The notes beneath the pieces were generated by a model. It saw only the letters and a program-made list of their open reading frames with translations. It had not been told where the DNA came from and did no database searches. From contig NZ_PNFP01000003.1 of assembly GCF_002940685.1 (NCBI RefSeq), forward strand, positions 248,001-312,000: a DNA stretch of 64,000 nucleotides, given 5' to 3'. The stretch comes from Ensifer adhaerens (GTDB lineage Bacteria; Pseudomonadota; Alphaproteobacteria; Rhizobiales; Rhizobiaceae). Position 1 is the stretch's first letter; every line of letters begins with the position of its first letter. Positions 18,442 to 27,198 of this stretch are shown here, piece after piece. The position numbers and the translations under genes are program-made.

Positions 18442-18472
18442 CTGGATCTATTCAACTTCCAGACTGGATATA
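18442..18472. promoter_or_regulatory. Probable TauR operator: two direct repeats between tauR and tauA
   Basis: CTGGATCTA at 18442-18450 and CTGGATATA at 18464-18472, 22 bases (two helical turns) from start to start. MocR regulators, including TauR, are known to bind spaced direct repeats of a CTGGA-type core. The pair lies 94 bases before the tauA ATG and 29 bases before the tauR GTG, so it could serve both directions. Confidence 0.75.
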
Positions 18473-18565
18473 ACGCAAGCCGGATCTCGGCCTTATCGTC
18501 ATGAGCAAGACCGGAAAAACGGCCAGGGAATAAACAAAGGGAACAAACAAAGAGGAGGAAGAAGA

Positions 18566-19582
18566 ATGCTACATGGACATTTCAGACGACTGGCCGCGGC
18601 GGCCAGCATTGTCGCAAGCCTGGCCGCATCCGGCGTCGCCTACGCGGAAACGAAACTCGTCGTCGGCTATCAGCAGATCGTCGGCCCGTTCGTCGCCGCG
18701 ATCGCCGATGGCCGCTTCGACGCCGCCGCCAAGGAAGCGGGCTATTCAATCGACTGGCGTCAGTTCAGTTCCGCGGGCGATATCACGACAGCGCTCGCCT
18801 CGGGCGACGTGCCGATCGGCGTTCTCGGGTCCACCGGGACTGCCGCTGCCGCCACCCGCGGCGTCGAACTGCAGCTTTTCTGGATCCTCGACAATATCGG
18901 CCAGTCCGAGGCGCTGGTCGCCCGCGACGGGTCGGGCATCGAGACGCCGGCCGATCTCAAGGGCAAGAAGGTCGCCGTGCCCTTCGTCTCGACCTCGCAT
19001 TTCCATCTGCTCGTCGGCATGAACAAGGTCTGGAACGTCGACCCGCGCGAAGTGGAAATCCTCAACCTGAAACCGCCGCAGATCGTTGCCGCCTGGCAGC
19101 GCGGCGATATCGATGCGGCCTATGTCTGGCCGCCGGCACTTTCCGAGATCCAGAAGACCGGCAAGACGGTTTCCGACTCCGAGGTGATCGGCGCTGCGAG
19201 CGTGCCGACCTTCGACGGGCTGGTGGTCGACAAGGCGTGGGCTGCGGAAAATCCGAAGCTCATGGAGGCCTTCACCAAGGTCCTGGCCGACGCCTATGCC
19301 GACTACAATGCCAACAAGGCGGCCTGGACGGAGGAGTCGCCGCAAGTGGAAGGCATCGTCAAGCTGATCGGCGGCGATGGCCCGAGCACGGTGGAAGCCT
19401 TGCGCCTTCTGTCGTTCCCGAATGCGGATGAGCAGGCCTCCGAAGTCTGGCTCGGCGGCGGCGCTACGCGGGCGCTCACCGAAAGCGCCAAGTTCCTGGT
19501 CGAGCAGAAGCAGATCAGCAACGCGCTCGACGACTACGGCCCTTACGTGAATGCCGAGTTTGCCAAGGCGGCAGCGCAATAG
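18566..19582 (+). CDS. tauA: Taurine ABC transporter, periplasmic binding protein TauA
   Basis: 338 residues. The signal peptide ends near ASGVAYAE; the mature protein begins TKLVVGYQQIVGPF. It matches the taurine/sulfonate-binding SBP family (ALASGDVPIGVLGSTGTAAAATRGV, KKVAVPFVSTSHFHLLVGM, AAYVWPPALSEIQKTG). The start at 18566 has a strong AGAGGAGG site; upstream in-frame codons precede the operator and are rejected. First gene of tauABC, followed by a 10-bp hairpin before tauB. Confidence 0.94.
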   Translation: MLHGHFRRLAAAASIVASLAASGVAYAETKLVVGYQQIVGPFVAAIADGRFDAAAKEAGYSIDWRQFSSAGDITTALASGDVPIGVLGSTGTAAAATRGVELQLFWILDNIGQSEALVARDGSGIETPADLKGKKVAVPFVSTSHFHLLVGMNKVWNVDPREVEILNLKPPQIVAAWQRGDIDAAYVWPPALSEIQKTGKTVSDSEVIGAASVPTFDGLVVDKAWAAENPKLMEAFTKVLADAYADYNANKAAWTEESPQVEGIVKLIGGDGPSTVEALRLLSFPNADEQASEVWLGGGATRALTESAKFLVEQKQISNALDDYGPYVNAEFAKAAAQ

Positions 19583-19597
19583 GCTAATCTGCCATTT

Positions 19598-19625
19598 GCG
19601 CCGGCCGTTGAGGAGCGGCCGGCGC
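19598..19625 (+). terminator. Intercistronic hairpin between tauA and tauB
   Basis: A perfect 10-bp stem (GCGCCGGCCG / CGGCCGGCGC) with an 8-base loop, 15 bases after the tauA stop and without a T-run. It is better read as an mRNA-stabilising or attenuating hairpin that raises tauA over tauBC than as a full terminator. A similar element sits after sbp in this window. Confidence 0.65.
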
Positions 19626-19666
19626 ACCATCATAGACCGTGACCGAGGTGCAGGGAGGCATTTCTC

Positions 19667-20479
19667 ATGGAAACATTGAGCGTCAGGAACATCAGTCTGA
19701 CCTATCCGGGCCTCTACTCGGACCAGGCGATCATCGCCTTGAAAGGCGTCAATCTCACCATCAACAGCGGCGACTTCGTCGTCGCGCTCGGTGCCTCGGG
19801 CTGCGGCAAGACGACCTTGCTCAACCTGATGGCGGGCTTCATGGCGCCCTCGGAGGGCGACATCACGCTTGGCAACCACCAGGTGAACGGTCCCGGCGCC
19901 GAACGTGGCGTGGTCTTCCAGAAGCACGCGCTTCTGCCGTGGCTGAACGTCATCGAGAACACCGAATTCGGCCTCAAGCTGCGCGGCGTCGACAAGGCGA
20001 CCCGGCGGGAGCTTGCGACCAAGAACCTTGCGCTTGTCGGCCTGCAGGATTTCCATCGCCACATGATCTATCACCTCTCGGGCGGCATGCAGCAGCGCGT
20101 CGGCATCGCAAGGGCGCTCACCTGCGACCCTGCCATGCTGCTGATGGACGAGCCGATGGCGGCGCTTGACGCACTGACGCGCGAGACCATTCAGGAGCTG
20201 CTCTTGAAGGTCTGGCAGCTCACCAACAAGATGTTCTTCTTCATCACCCACAGCGTGGAGGAAGCGCTGTTCCTCGGCTCGCGGCTGATCGTCATGTCGC
20301 CGCGTCCGGGTCGCATCACCCACACCTACGAGCTCAACTTCAACAAGCGTTTCCTCGCCGAGGGCAATGCCCGCGCGATCAAGTCCAGCCCGGAATTCAT
20401 CCGTATGCGCGAGGAGGTGCTCGGCATCATCTATGGCGACGAACGTGCGTCCGGCAACCCGGAGGTGGCCCATGCTTGA
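19667..20479 (+). CDS. tauB: Taurine ABC transporter ATPase TauB
   Basis: 270 residues. Walker A GASGCGKT (about residues 43-50), signature LSGGMQQRVGIARAL, Walker B MLLMDEPMAALD, and the switch histidine in FFITHSVEEALFLGSR. Nitrate/sulfonate/taurine ATPase subfamily. GGGAGG precedes the ATG. It overlaps tauC by 8 bases. Confidence 0.94.
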   Translation: METLSVRNISLTYPGLYSDQAIIALKGVNLTINSGDFVVALGASGCGKTTLLNLMAGFMAPSEGDITLGNHQVNGPGAERGVVFQKHALLPWLNVIENTEFGLKLRGVDKATRRELATKNLALVGLQDFHRHMIYHLSGGMQQRVGIARALTCDPAMLLMDEPMAALDALTRETIQELLLKVWQLTNKMFFFITHSVEEALFLGSRLIVMSPRPGRITHTYELNFNKRFLAEGNARAIKSSPEFIRMREEVLGIIYGDERASGNPEVAHA

Positions 20480-21299
20480 CAGAGTGACACGGGCCAAGCC
20501 CGCCAAGGCCGGCAAGATCTTTGGTGCTCCGGGTGACGGAAGCAGCGGCCTGATCAGCTTTTCGACGACGCTCGTGATCGTCGCTCTCTGGTTCCTCGTG
20601 ACCGAAGGCGGCTGGGTCAAGCCGCTCTTCCTGCCGTCGCCGCTGGCGGTCTGGGACAAGTTCATGCTGGCTATGACCGACGGCGTTTCGAACTCGACAT
20701 TGTCGCAGCATACGCTCGCCAGCATCGGCCGCGTCTTCGGGGCCTTCCTGCTGGCGCTGCTGACGGCAGTGCCGATCGGCGTGCTTATGGGCGTCAACCG
20801 GTTCGTGCGCGGGCTGTTCGATCCGATCATCGAGTTCTATCGGCCGCTGCCGCCGCTTGCCTACCTGCCGCTGGTCATCATCTGGCTCGGCATCGGTGAG
20901 TTCCCGAAGGTGTTCCTGATCTATCTGGCGATCTTTGCGCCGATGGCGATTGCCGCAAGGGCAGGGGTGCGTTCGGTCTCAACCGAGCAGATCCATGCAG
21001 CCTATGCGATGGGCGCCACCCGCGGACAGGTCATCAGCCAGGTGATCATGAAGGCGGCCCTGCCCGAAATCTTCACCGGGATGCGCATCGGCATCGGTGT
21101 CGGCTGGACCACGCTGGTGGCGGCCGAAATGGTGGCCGCCAACCGGGGCCTCGGCTTCATGGTTCTGAACGCCGCCGAAAACCTCGAAAGCGACACGGTG
21201 ATCATGGGCATCTTCATCATCGGTATCTTCGCCTTCGCCTTCGATCTCTTGATCCGCTACCTCGAAAAGGCGCTGATCCCCTGGAAGGGCCGCCTCTAA
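20472..21299 (+). CDS. tauC: Taurine ABC transporter permease TauC
   Basis: 275 residues, inner membrane. SsuC/TauC-type permease: LPSPLAVWDKF near the start, and the cytoplasmic EAA-like loop HAAYAMGATRGQVISQVIMKAALPEIFTGMRIGIGVGWTTLVAAEMVAANRG. The start at 20472 (GGAGG upstream) overlaps the tauB end, which suggests coupled translation. A 111-base gap separates it from tauX. Confidence 0.94.
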   Translation: MLDRVTRAKPAKAGKIFGAPGDGSSGLISFSTTLVIVALWFLVTEGGWVKPLFLPSPLAVWDKFMLAMTDGVSNSTLSQHTLASIGRVFGAFLLALLTAVPIGVLMGVNRFVRGLFDPIIEFYRPLPPLAYLPLVIIWLGIGEFPKVFLIYLAIFAPMAIAARAGVRSVSTEQIHAAYAMGATRGQVISQVIMKAALPEIFTGMRIGIGVGWTTLVAAEMVAANRGLGFMVLNAAENLESDTVIMGIFIIGIFAFAFDLLIRYLEKALIPWKGRL

Positions 21300-21410
21300 C
21301 CGGCGGCTACCTCCGACACTTCAACTGAATACGGCCTGGCGGCCTTTTGAAGACGGCCTTTCCCGTCTCCGGCGAAGCCATGCCTGACGACCAAGCCAAA
21401 GGACAGGACG

Positions 21411-21797
21411 ATGACACTCTCTGCAACCGATCTCAAAACCTTGTTCGATGCCTTCAACCGGCACGACATCGATGGGGTCATGCACTTTTTCGCGGAGGAC
21501 TGCGTGTTCAACGCGGTCGCAGGCCCCGAGGTCTACGGCAATCGTTTCACAGGCACTGAGGCGATCGCCGACGCCTTCAGCGGCGTCTGGACCTCGATGC
21601 CGGATGCCGCGTGGGGCAACCACAGCCACTTCGTCGAGGGGGATCGCGGCGTGTCCGAGTGGACCTTCTCCGGGACGGCGGCCGATGGCAGCCGCATCGA
21701 GGCCGAGGGCTGCGACCTCTTTACCTTCCGCAACGGCAAGATCGTGCGCAAGCAGGCGTTCCGCAAGAACCGCCCGGTCCTGCAACCCCGCTACTGA
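21411..21797 (+). CDS. tauX: NTF2/SnoaL-like protein, probable small subunit of taurine dehydrogenase (TauX)
   Basis: 128 residues with an NTF2-like fold pattern (DLKTLFDAFNRHDIDGVMHFFAEDCVFNAVAG ... FTGTEAIADAFSGVWTSMPDA ... FSGTAADGSRIEAEGCDLFTFRNGKIVRKQAFRK). It lies 17 bases before the FAD oxidoreductase tauY. In taurine clusters of this type, the small gene before tauY is named tauX and the pair deaminates taurine to sulfoacetaldehyde. The name rests mainly on position. What an NTF2-like protein does in the enzyme is not evident from sequence. Confidence 0.75.
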   Translation: MTLSATDLKTLFDAFNRHDIDGVMHFFAEDCVFNAVAGPEVYGNRFTGTEAIADAFSGVWTSMPDAAWGNHSHFVEGDRGVSEWTFSGTAADGSRIEAEGCDLFTFRNGKIVRKQAFRKNRPVLQPRY

Positions 21798-21814
21798 CGG
21801 CTGGAGCAAGAGCC

Positions 21815-23215
21815 ATGCAACTGCGCGCCACTCCCTTGAAGCCTGCGAGAGAGCCGTTCGATCCGGCCTACGACCCCAACCATGCCCGCAGCCCCGGCAC
21901 GGGCAAGGACTACGCGCCGACCTACTGGATCGGCACCGCCGGGCAGGAGCCGGAGGATGACGGCCCGGTCACGCGCGACATCGATGTCGACGTCGCCATC
22001 ATCGGTTCGGGCTATACCGGCCTCTCCTGCGCCATCCACCTGGCGCGTGAACACGGTATCAAGGCGACGGTGCTGGAGGCCAATGGCGTCGCCTGGGGAT
22101 GCAGCACCCGCAACGGCGGGCAGGCGCAGATTTCCGCCGGTCGCCTGAAGCGCTCGCAATGGATCGCCCGCTGGGGCGTGGACGTTGCCCGCAAGATGCA
22201 TGCCGAGATTTCCGAAGGCTTCGACCTATTTCGCTCGCTGATCCGCGAGCCGGAGATCAACTGCGACCCGCAGGACGGCGGCCATCTCTACATCGCCCAC
22301 CGCGACAAGATGCTGCCGGCACTCGAAAGCGAGGTCCGCGTCCTCAACGACACCTTCGGCTATCGCGCCCGCATGATTTCGCGCGACGAGATCCATCGCG
22401 ATTTCGTCCGCGACGAGGAAGCGCGCGGAGCGATGTACGAGCCCGACGGCATGGGTATCCATGCAGCCAAGCTCGCCTTCGGCTATCTGAGGCTTGCCCG
22501 TAAGCTGGGCGCAAAGGTGCACACGTCGAGCCCGGTGCTTGAGTGCACGGCCAAGGGCGGCGTGCATTATCTGAGGACGCCGGGTGGCACGGTCAGGGCG
22601 CGCGCCGTCTGCATCGCCACTGCGGGCTATACGTCGCCCGGCATGAACGCGCTCACCCGCCACCGACTGATGCCGATCCTGTCGAACTCGATCGTCACCC
22701 GGCCGCTGACCGAGAGCGAGCAGAAGGCGCTGAACTTCAAGGCGCGCATTCCGCTCACCGACACCCGGACGCTCCGCCACTACTACCGCATGCTGCCCGA
22801 CGGACGGGTGCAGATCGGCAGCCGCAGTGCCATTACCGGGCGCGACGCCGGCAACCCGAAGCATCTCGAACTGCTGCTCGCCGGCCTCTACCGCAAGTTC
22901 CCGGCACTCCGCGGCATCGACATCGATTACTCCTGGTGGGGATGGGTGGATGTCAGCCACGACATGATGCCGCGCATCTTCCAGCCGGATCCGGCCCAGC
23001 GCCTGTTCTACGCCATGGGCTATGGCGGCAACGGCGTCATGTACTCCGCCCAGGCCGGGCGCCGCATGGCCCAGATGGTCGCCGGCAAGGGCGGCGGCCT
23101 CGACCTTCCGATTTTTACCTCTTCCCTGCCGGGCCACGGGCTTCTGACCCCGTTCCGAAGGCTTGGGCAATGGGGGATGTACCGCTGGTACTACCTCCGC
23201 GACGAGATCCTCTAA
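21815..23215 (+). CDS. tauY: Taurine dehydrogenase large subunit TauY (FAD-dependent, DAO family)
   Basis: 466 residues. FAD-binding Rossmann motif VAIIGSGYTGLSCAIHL (GSGYTG at about 64-69), then the DAO-family pattern CSTRNGGQAQISAG and a C-terminal YAMGYGGNGVMYSAQAGRRMAQM. It is predicted to oxidise taurine to sulfoacetaldehyde and ammonium, passing electrons to the respiratory chain; the physiological acceptor is not shown here. The start at 21815 is preferred over an earlier in-frame ATG that would lie inside tauX. Followed 35 bases later by xsc, whose substrate it makes. Confidence 0.88.
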   Translation: MQLRATPLKPAREPFDPAYDPNHARSPGTGKDYAPTYWIGTAGQEPEDDGPVTRDIDVDVAIIGSGYTGLSCAIHLAREHGIKATVLEANGVAWGCSTRNGGQAQISAGRLKRSQWIARWGVDVARKMHAEISEGFDLFRSLIREPEINCDPQDGGHLYIAHRDKMLPALESEVRVLNDTFGYRARMISRDEIHRDFVRDEEARGAMYEPDGMGIHAAKLAFGYLRLARKLGAKVHTSSPVLECTAKGGVHYLRTPGGTVRARAVCIATAGYTSPGMNALTRHRLMPILSNSIVTRPLTESEQKALNFKARIPLTDTRTLRHYYRMLPDGRVQIGSRSAITGRDAGNPKHLELLLAGLYRKFPALRGIDIDYSWWGWVDVSHDMMPRIFQPDPAQRLFYAMGYGGNGVMYSAQAGRRMAQMVAGKGGGLDLPIFTSSLPGHGLLTPFRRLGQWGMYRWYYLRDEIL

Positions 23216-23250
23216 CTCACTGAAATCACTGCCAGGAAAGGAACCACCCC

Positions 23251-25026
23251 ATGAAAATGACCACCGAGGAAGCCTTCGTCAAAGTCTTGCAGATGCATGG
23301 CCTCGAACATGCCTTCGGCATCATCGGCTCGGCCATGATGCCGGTGTCGGACCTGTTCCCGAAGGCCGGGATCAGGTTCTGGGACTGCGCCCACGAGACC
23401 AATGCCGGCATGATGGCCGATGGCTTCAGCCGTGCCACGGGCGCGATGTCGGTTGCGATCGGCCAGAACGGCCCCGGTGTTACCGGCTTCATCACCGCGA
23501 TCAAGACCGCCTACTGGAACCACACGCCGCTTCTGATGGTCACGCCGCAGGCGGCCAACAAGACGATCGGCCAGGGCGGCTTCCAGGAAGTCGACCAGAT
23601 GGCGATGTTCGAGGAAATGGTCTGCTACCAGGAAGAGGTCCGCGACCCCTCGCGTATCCCCGAGGTGCTCAACCGCGTCATCGAAAAGGCCTGGCGCGGC
23701 TGCGCGCCGGCGCAGATCAACATCCCGCGCGACTACTGGACCCAGGTGATCGACGTCGACCTGCCGGCGATCGTTCGTTTCGAGCGTCCGGCGGGCGGCC
23801 CGCAGGCGATCGCGGAAGCCGCCAAACTGCTGTCGGAGGCGAAGTTCCCGGTGATCCTCAACGGCGCCGGCGTCGTCATCGGCAATGCCATCTCCGATTC
23901 CATGAAGCTTGCCGAGCGTCTGGACGCGCCAGTCTGCTGCGGTTACCAGCACAACGACGCCTTCCCCGGCAGCCACCGGCTTTCGGTCGGCCCGCTCGGC
24001 TACAACGGCTCGAAGGCGGCGATGGAGCTGATCTCCAAGGCCGATGTGGTGCTGGCGCTCGGCACCCGTCTCAATCCGTTCTCGACGCTTCCGGGCTACG
24101 GCATCGACTACTGGCCGAAGAACGCCTCGATCATCCAGGTCGACATCAACGCCGACCGGATCGGCCTTACCAAGAAGGTGTCGGTCGGCATCTGCGGTGA
24201 TGCCAAGCAGGTCGCCCGCCAGATCCTCGAACTGCTTTCGCCGTCGGCGGGTGACGCCGGCCGCGAGGAGCGCAAGGCAACGATCCACCAGACCCGCTCG
24301 GCCTGGCAGCAGCAGCTCTCCTCGATGGATCACGAGGACGACGATCCGGGCACGGAATGGAACGAGAGCGCCCGTTCGCGCGAGCCGAACCGCATGTCGC
24401 CGCGCCAGGCCTGGCGGGCGATCCAGGCGGCGCTGCCGAAGGAAGCAATCATCTCGACCGACATCGGCAACAACTGCGCGATCGGCAATGCCTATCCGAC
24501 CTTCGAAGCGGGCCGGAAGTACCTGGCACCGGGCATGTTCGGTCCTTGCGGCTACGGCTTCCCGTCGATCGTCGGCGCCAAGATCGGTTGCCCTGACGTG
24601 CCGGTGGTCGGCTTTGCCGGCGACGGCGCCTTCGGCATCTCGATGAACGAGATGGGTTCGATCGGCCGTGAGGGCTGGCCGGCGATCACCATGGTGATCT
24701 TCCGCAACTACCAATGGGGTGCGGAAAAGCGCAACACGACGCTCTGGTACGCCAACAACTTCGTCGGCACCGAGCTCAACCCCAACCTCTCCTACGCCAA
24801 GGTGGCCGAAGGCTGCGGTCTGAAGGGCGTTGCCGTCGACACCACGGCAGCACTCACCGAGGCGCTGTCGACGGCGATCGCCGACCAGAAGAACGGCGTG
24901 ACGACCTTCATCGAGGTCATCCTCAACCAGGAACTCGGCGAACCCTTCCGTCGCGACGCGATGAAGAAGCCGGTGCCGGTTGCCGGCATCGACCGTGCCG
25001 ACATGCGCCCGCAGAAGCGCGCCTAA
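23251..25026 (+). CDS. xsc: Sulfoacetaldehyde acetyltransferase
   Basis: 591 residues. Thiamine-diphosphate enzyme that converts sulfoacetaldehyde plus phosphate to acetyl phosphate and sulfite. N-terminal PYR domain (MKMTTEEAFVKVLQMHGLEHAFGIIGSAM, with a FWDCAHETNAG segment holding the activating Glu), and the cofactor motif starting GDGAFG (residues 457-462) and ending near FRNYQWGAEKRN. Full family length. AGGAAAGG precedes the ATG. The products feed pta (acetyl-CoA) and, for sulfite, the adjacent exporter. Confidence 0.97.
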   Translation: MKMTTEEAFVKVLQMHGLEHAFGIIGSAMMPVSDLFPKAGIRFWDCAHETNAGMMADGFSRATGAMSVAIGQNGPGVTGFITAIKTAYWNHTPLLMVTPQAANKTIGQGGFQEVDQMAMFEEMVCYQEEVRDPSRIPEVLNRVIEKAWRGCAPAQINIPRDYWTQVIDVDLPAIVRFERPAGGPQAIAEAAKLLSEAKFPVILNGAGVVIGNAISDSMKLAERLDAPVCCGYQHNDAFPGSHRLSVGPLGYNGSKAAMELISKADVVLALGTRLNPFSTLPGYGIDYWPKNASIIQVDINADRIGLTKKVSVGICGDAKQVARQILELLSPSAGDAGREERKATIHQTRSAWQQQLSSMDHEDDDPGTEWNESARSREPNRMSPRQAWRAIQAALPKEAIISTDIGNNCAIGNAYPTFEAGRKYLAPGMFGPCGYGFPSIVGAKIGCPDVPVVGFAGDGAFGISMNEMGSIGREGWPAITMVIFRNYQWGAEKRNTTLWYANNFVGTELNPNLSYAKVAEGCGLKGVAVDTTAALTEALSTAIADQKNGVTTFIEVILNQELGEPFRRDAMKKPVPVAGIDRADMRPQKRA

Positions 25027-25099
25027 CCTCAAGAGAATGACATGCCCGTCCGGCGCGTCCGGGCGGGCTGAGCGTCCCGCGAGCGACCGGAATGACACC

Positions 25100-26137
25100 A
25101 TGACCTTCACCGCCTCCGTCCACGAACGTTTCCGAAGCGTGCCCTTAGGCCTTGCGGCCTATTGGCCGGGCTTTGCCGTCACTGCGGCTGTCGCCGTCGC
25201 CGCCCAGTTTCTCTCCGACCACTATGGCGCGCCGGCCATGCTGATGGCGCTCTTGCTCGGCATTGCCTTTCACTTTCTGTCGGAGGAGGGGCGCTGCGTC
25301 GCCGGCATCGATTACTGCGCCAAGAAGGTGTTGCGCATCGGTGTCGCGCTGCTCGGCATGCGCATCAGCGTCGACCTGCTGATCGGGCTCGGAGCGAGCA
25401 CGATCCTGCTTCTCGTCTCGGCCATCGCCGCCACCATCTGTTTCGGCCTGCTCGCCGCAAAGCTGCTTGGGCGCGGCTGGCGGCTGGCTCTTCTCACCAG
25501 CGGTGCTGTCGCGATCTGCGGTGCGTCGGCGGCGATGGCGATCGCCGCGGTGTTGCCAAAGAACGAGTTCTCCGAGCGCAACCTGATCTTCACCGTGCTT
25601 TCGGTCACGGTCCTCTCCACCCTTGCGATGATCGCCTATCCGATCATCGCTGACACCATGGGGCTCGATGCGCGGGCGACCGGCATCTTCTTCGGCGGCA
25701 CCATCCACGACGTCGCGCAGGTCGTCGGCGCGGGCTTTTCGGTCTCGCCGGAGGCGGGCGAGACCGCGACGCTCGTCAAGCTGATCCGCGTCACCATGCT
25801 GGCACCGGTCGTGCTCATCTTCTCGCTGTCGCTGCGCAAGGTACCGCAGCCCGAAGGCGAAACCGGCAAGCGTCCGCCGCTGCTTCCCGGCTTCGTCGTC
25901 GCCTTCCTGATCTTCGCAGCACTCAACTCCTTCGGCTTCGTGCCGGAGCTGGTGGCCAAGGCAGGCATGGAAACCTCCCGCTGGGCGCTGCTTGCCGGCA
26001 TCGTCGCCGTCGGCATGCGGACTTCGCTTCGCCGTGTTCTCGACGTCGGCGGCGACGCCGTCGCGCTGATCGTCGCCGAGACCGTCTTCATCGCCCTCTT
26101 CATTCTCGTCGGCATTCACTATCTGGGGCACGCCTGA
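25100..26137 (+). CDS. YeiH-family membrane protein, putative sulfite/sulfate exporter (TauZ-like)
   Basis: 345 residues, about ten hydrophobic segments, UPF0324/YeiH family (FHFLSEEGRCVAGIDYCAKKVLRIGVALLGMRIS; GTIHDVAQVVGAGFSVS). In sulfonate clusters of this kind, the gene beside xsc is proposed to export the sulfite or sulfate released during degradation. Position between xsc and pta supports this; direct proof for the family is limited. Its stop overlaps the pta ATG (TGATG), implying coupling. Confidence 0.85.
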   Translation: MTFTASVHERFRSVPLGLAAYWPGFAVTAAVAVAAQFLSDHYGAPAMLMALLLGIAFHFLSEEGRCVAGIDYCAKKVLRIGVALLGMRISVDLLIGLGASTILLLVSAIAATICFGLLAAKLLGRGWRLALLTSGAVAICGASAAMAIAAVLPKNEFSERNLIFTVLSVTVLSTLAMIAYPIIADTMGLDARATGIFFGGTIHDVAQVVGAGFSVSPEAGETATLVKLIRVTMLAPVVLIFSLSLRKVPQPEGETGKRPPLLPGFVVAFLIFAALNSFGFVPELVAKAGMETSRWALLAGIVAVGMRTSLRRVLDVGGDAVALIVAETVFIALFILVGIHYLGHA

Positions 26138-27141
26138 TGAAACCGCTCGACCGCATTCTCGACGCCGCGAAAGCCGCGCCACGCCATATCGTTCTTGCCG
26201 AGGGCGAGGACCCGCGCATCGTCGAAGGCGCCTTGCGGGCCGTGCGGGCCGGCCTTGCCGAGATCACGCTCGTCGGCAACCGCAATGTCGTTGAGGAACG
26301 GCTGGCAGAAGCAGGCGCACGATCAGACGAGGTCCGTATCGAGGATCCGGCCTTGTCGCCGCTGAGCCCGCGTCTCGCGGCCGCCTACCATCAGCTGCGC
26401 CGGAGCAAGGGCGTCGATGAGGGAGCGGCGGCCGAAGCGGTGCGATCGCCGCTCGTCTTTGCCGCGATGATGGTGCGCGAGGACGAGGCCGACGGCACGG
26501 TCGGGGGCGCGGTCGCAACCACGGCCGACACGGTGCGGGCTGCCCTCCAGACCATCGGCCGTGCTCCCGGTGTCGGGCTGGTGTCGAGCTTCTTCCTGAT
26601 GATGCTTTGCGCGCCGCACCACGCCAAGAAGGGGGCCTTCGTCTTTGCCGATTGCGGGCTGGTGGTCGACCCCGATGCTGCGGGCCTTGCCGATATCGCG
26701 GTCACGTCGGCAGGATCCTTCGAAGCGCTCGCCGGCAAGCCGGCGAAGGTGGCGATGCTGTCGTTTTCGACTGCCGGCAGTGCGGCGCACGAGCGCGTTT
26801 CGAAGGTGGTGGAGGCGACACGGCTTGCGCATGCCGCAGCGCCGGGTCTCGTGATCGACGGCGAGTTGCAGTTCGACAGTGCCTTTGTCGAGGCCGTCAG
26901 CGCGGCAAAGGCACCGGATTCGGCGCTTCACGGCGAGGCCAATGTCTTCGTCTTCCCGAACCTCGATGCGGCAAACATCGGTTACAAGATCGCCCAGCGG
27001 ATCGGCGGCGCCGCCGCCATCGGCCCGATCCTGCAGGGGCTCGCCAAGCCCGCCAATGATCTCTCGCGTGGCTGCAATTCCGATGACGTCTTCCACATGA
27101 TCGCCGTCACCGTGGTCCAGGCTTCGAGCGGGCAGGGCTGA
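26137..27141 (+). CDS. pta: Phosphate acetyltransferase
   Basis: 334 residues, the short PTA form without an N-terminal regulatory domain. Converts acetyl phosphate from Xsc to acetyl-CoA. Family segments: RHIVLAEGEDPRIVEGALRAV, MMVREDEADGTVGGAVATTADTVRAALQTIG, VAMLSFSTAGSA, ANVFVFPNLDAANIGYKIAQRIGGAAAIGPILQGLAKPANDLSRGC. Last gene of the taurine unit. Confidence 0.95.
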   Translation: MKPLDRILDAAKAAPRHIVLAEGEDPRIVEGALRAVRAGLAEITLVGNRNVVEERLAEAGARSDEVRIEDPALSPLSPRLAAAYHQLRRSKGVDEGAAAEAVRSPLVFAAMMVREDEADGTVGGAVATTADTVRAALQTIGRAPGVGLVSSFFLMMLCAPHHAKKGAFVFADCGLVVDPDAAGLADIAVTSAGSFEALAGKPAKVAMLSFSTAGSAAHERVSKVVEATRLAHAAAPGLVIDGELQFDSAFVEAVSAAKAPDSALHGEANVFVFPNLDAANIGYKIAQRIGGAAAIGPILQGLAKPANDLSRGCNSDDVFHMIAVTVVQASSGQG

Positions 27142-27198
27142 GACCTGCGATTTCCATCTCGCTTGCTTGCGTCGACCGTCCCTGCGGCGTCGCGCCCG

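Noticed and set aside
18746-20830. A 694-codon minus-strand frame opposite tauA-tauC
   Set aside because: Same artefact of codon bias; low-complexity Arg/Asp-rich translation and no domain.
23212-25110. A 632-codon minus-strand frame opposite xsc
   Set aside because: Xsc is certain on the plus strand; the reverse translation is Arg/Asp-rich without any motif.
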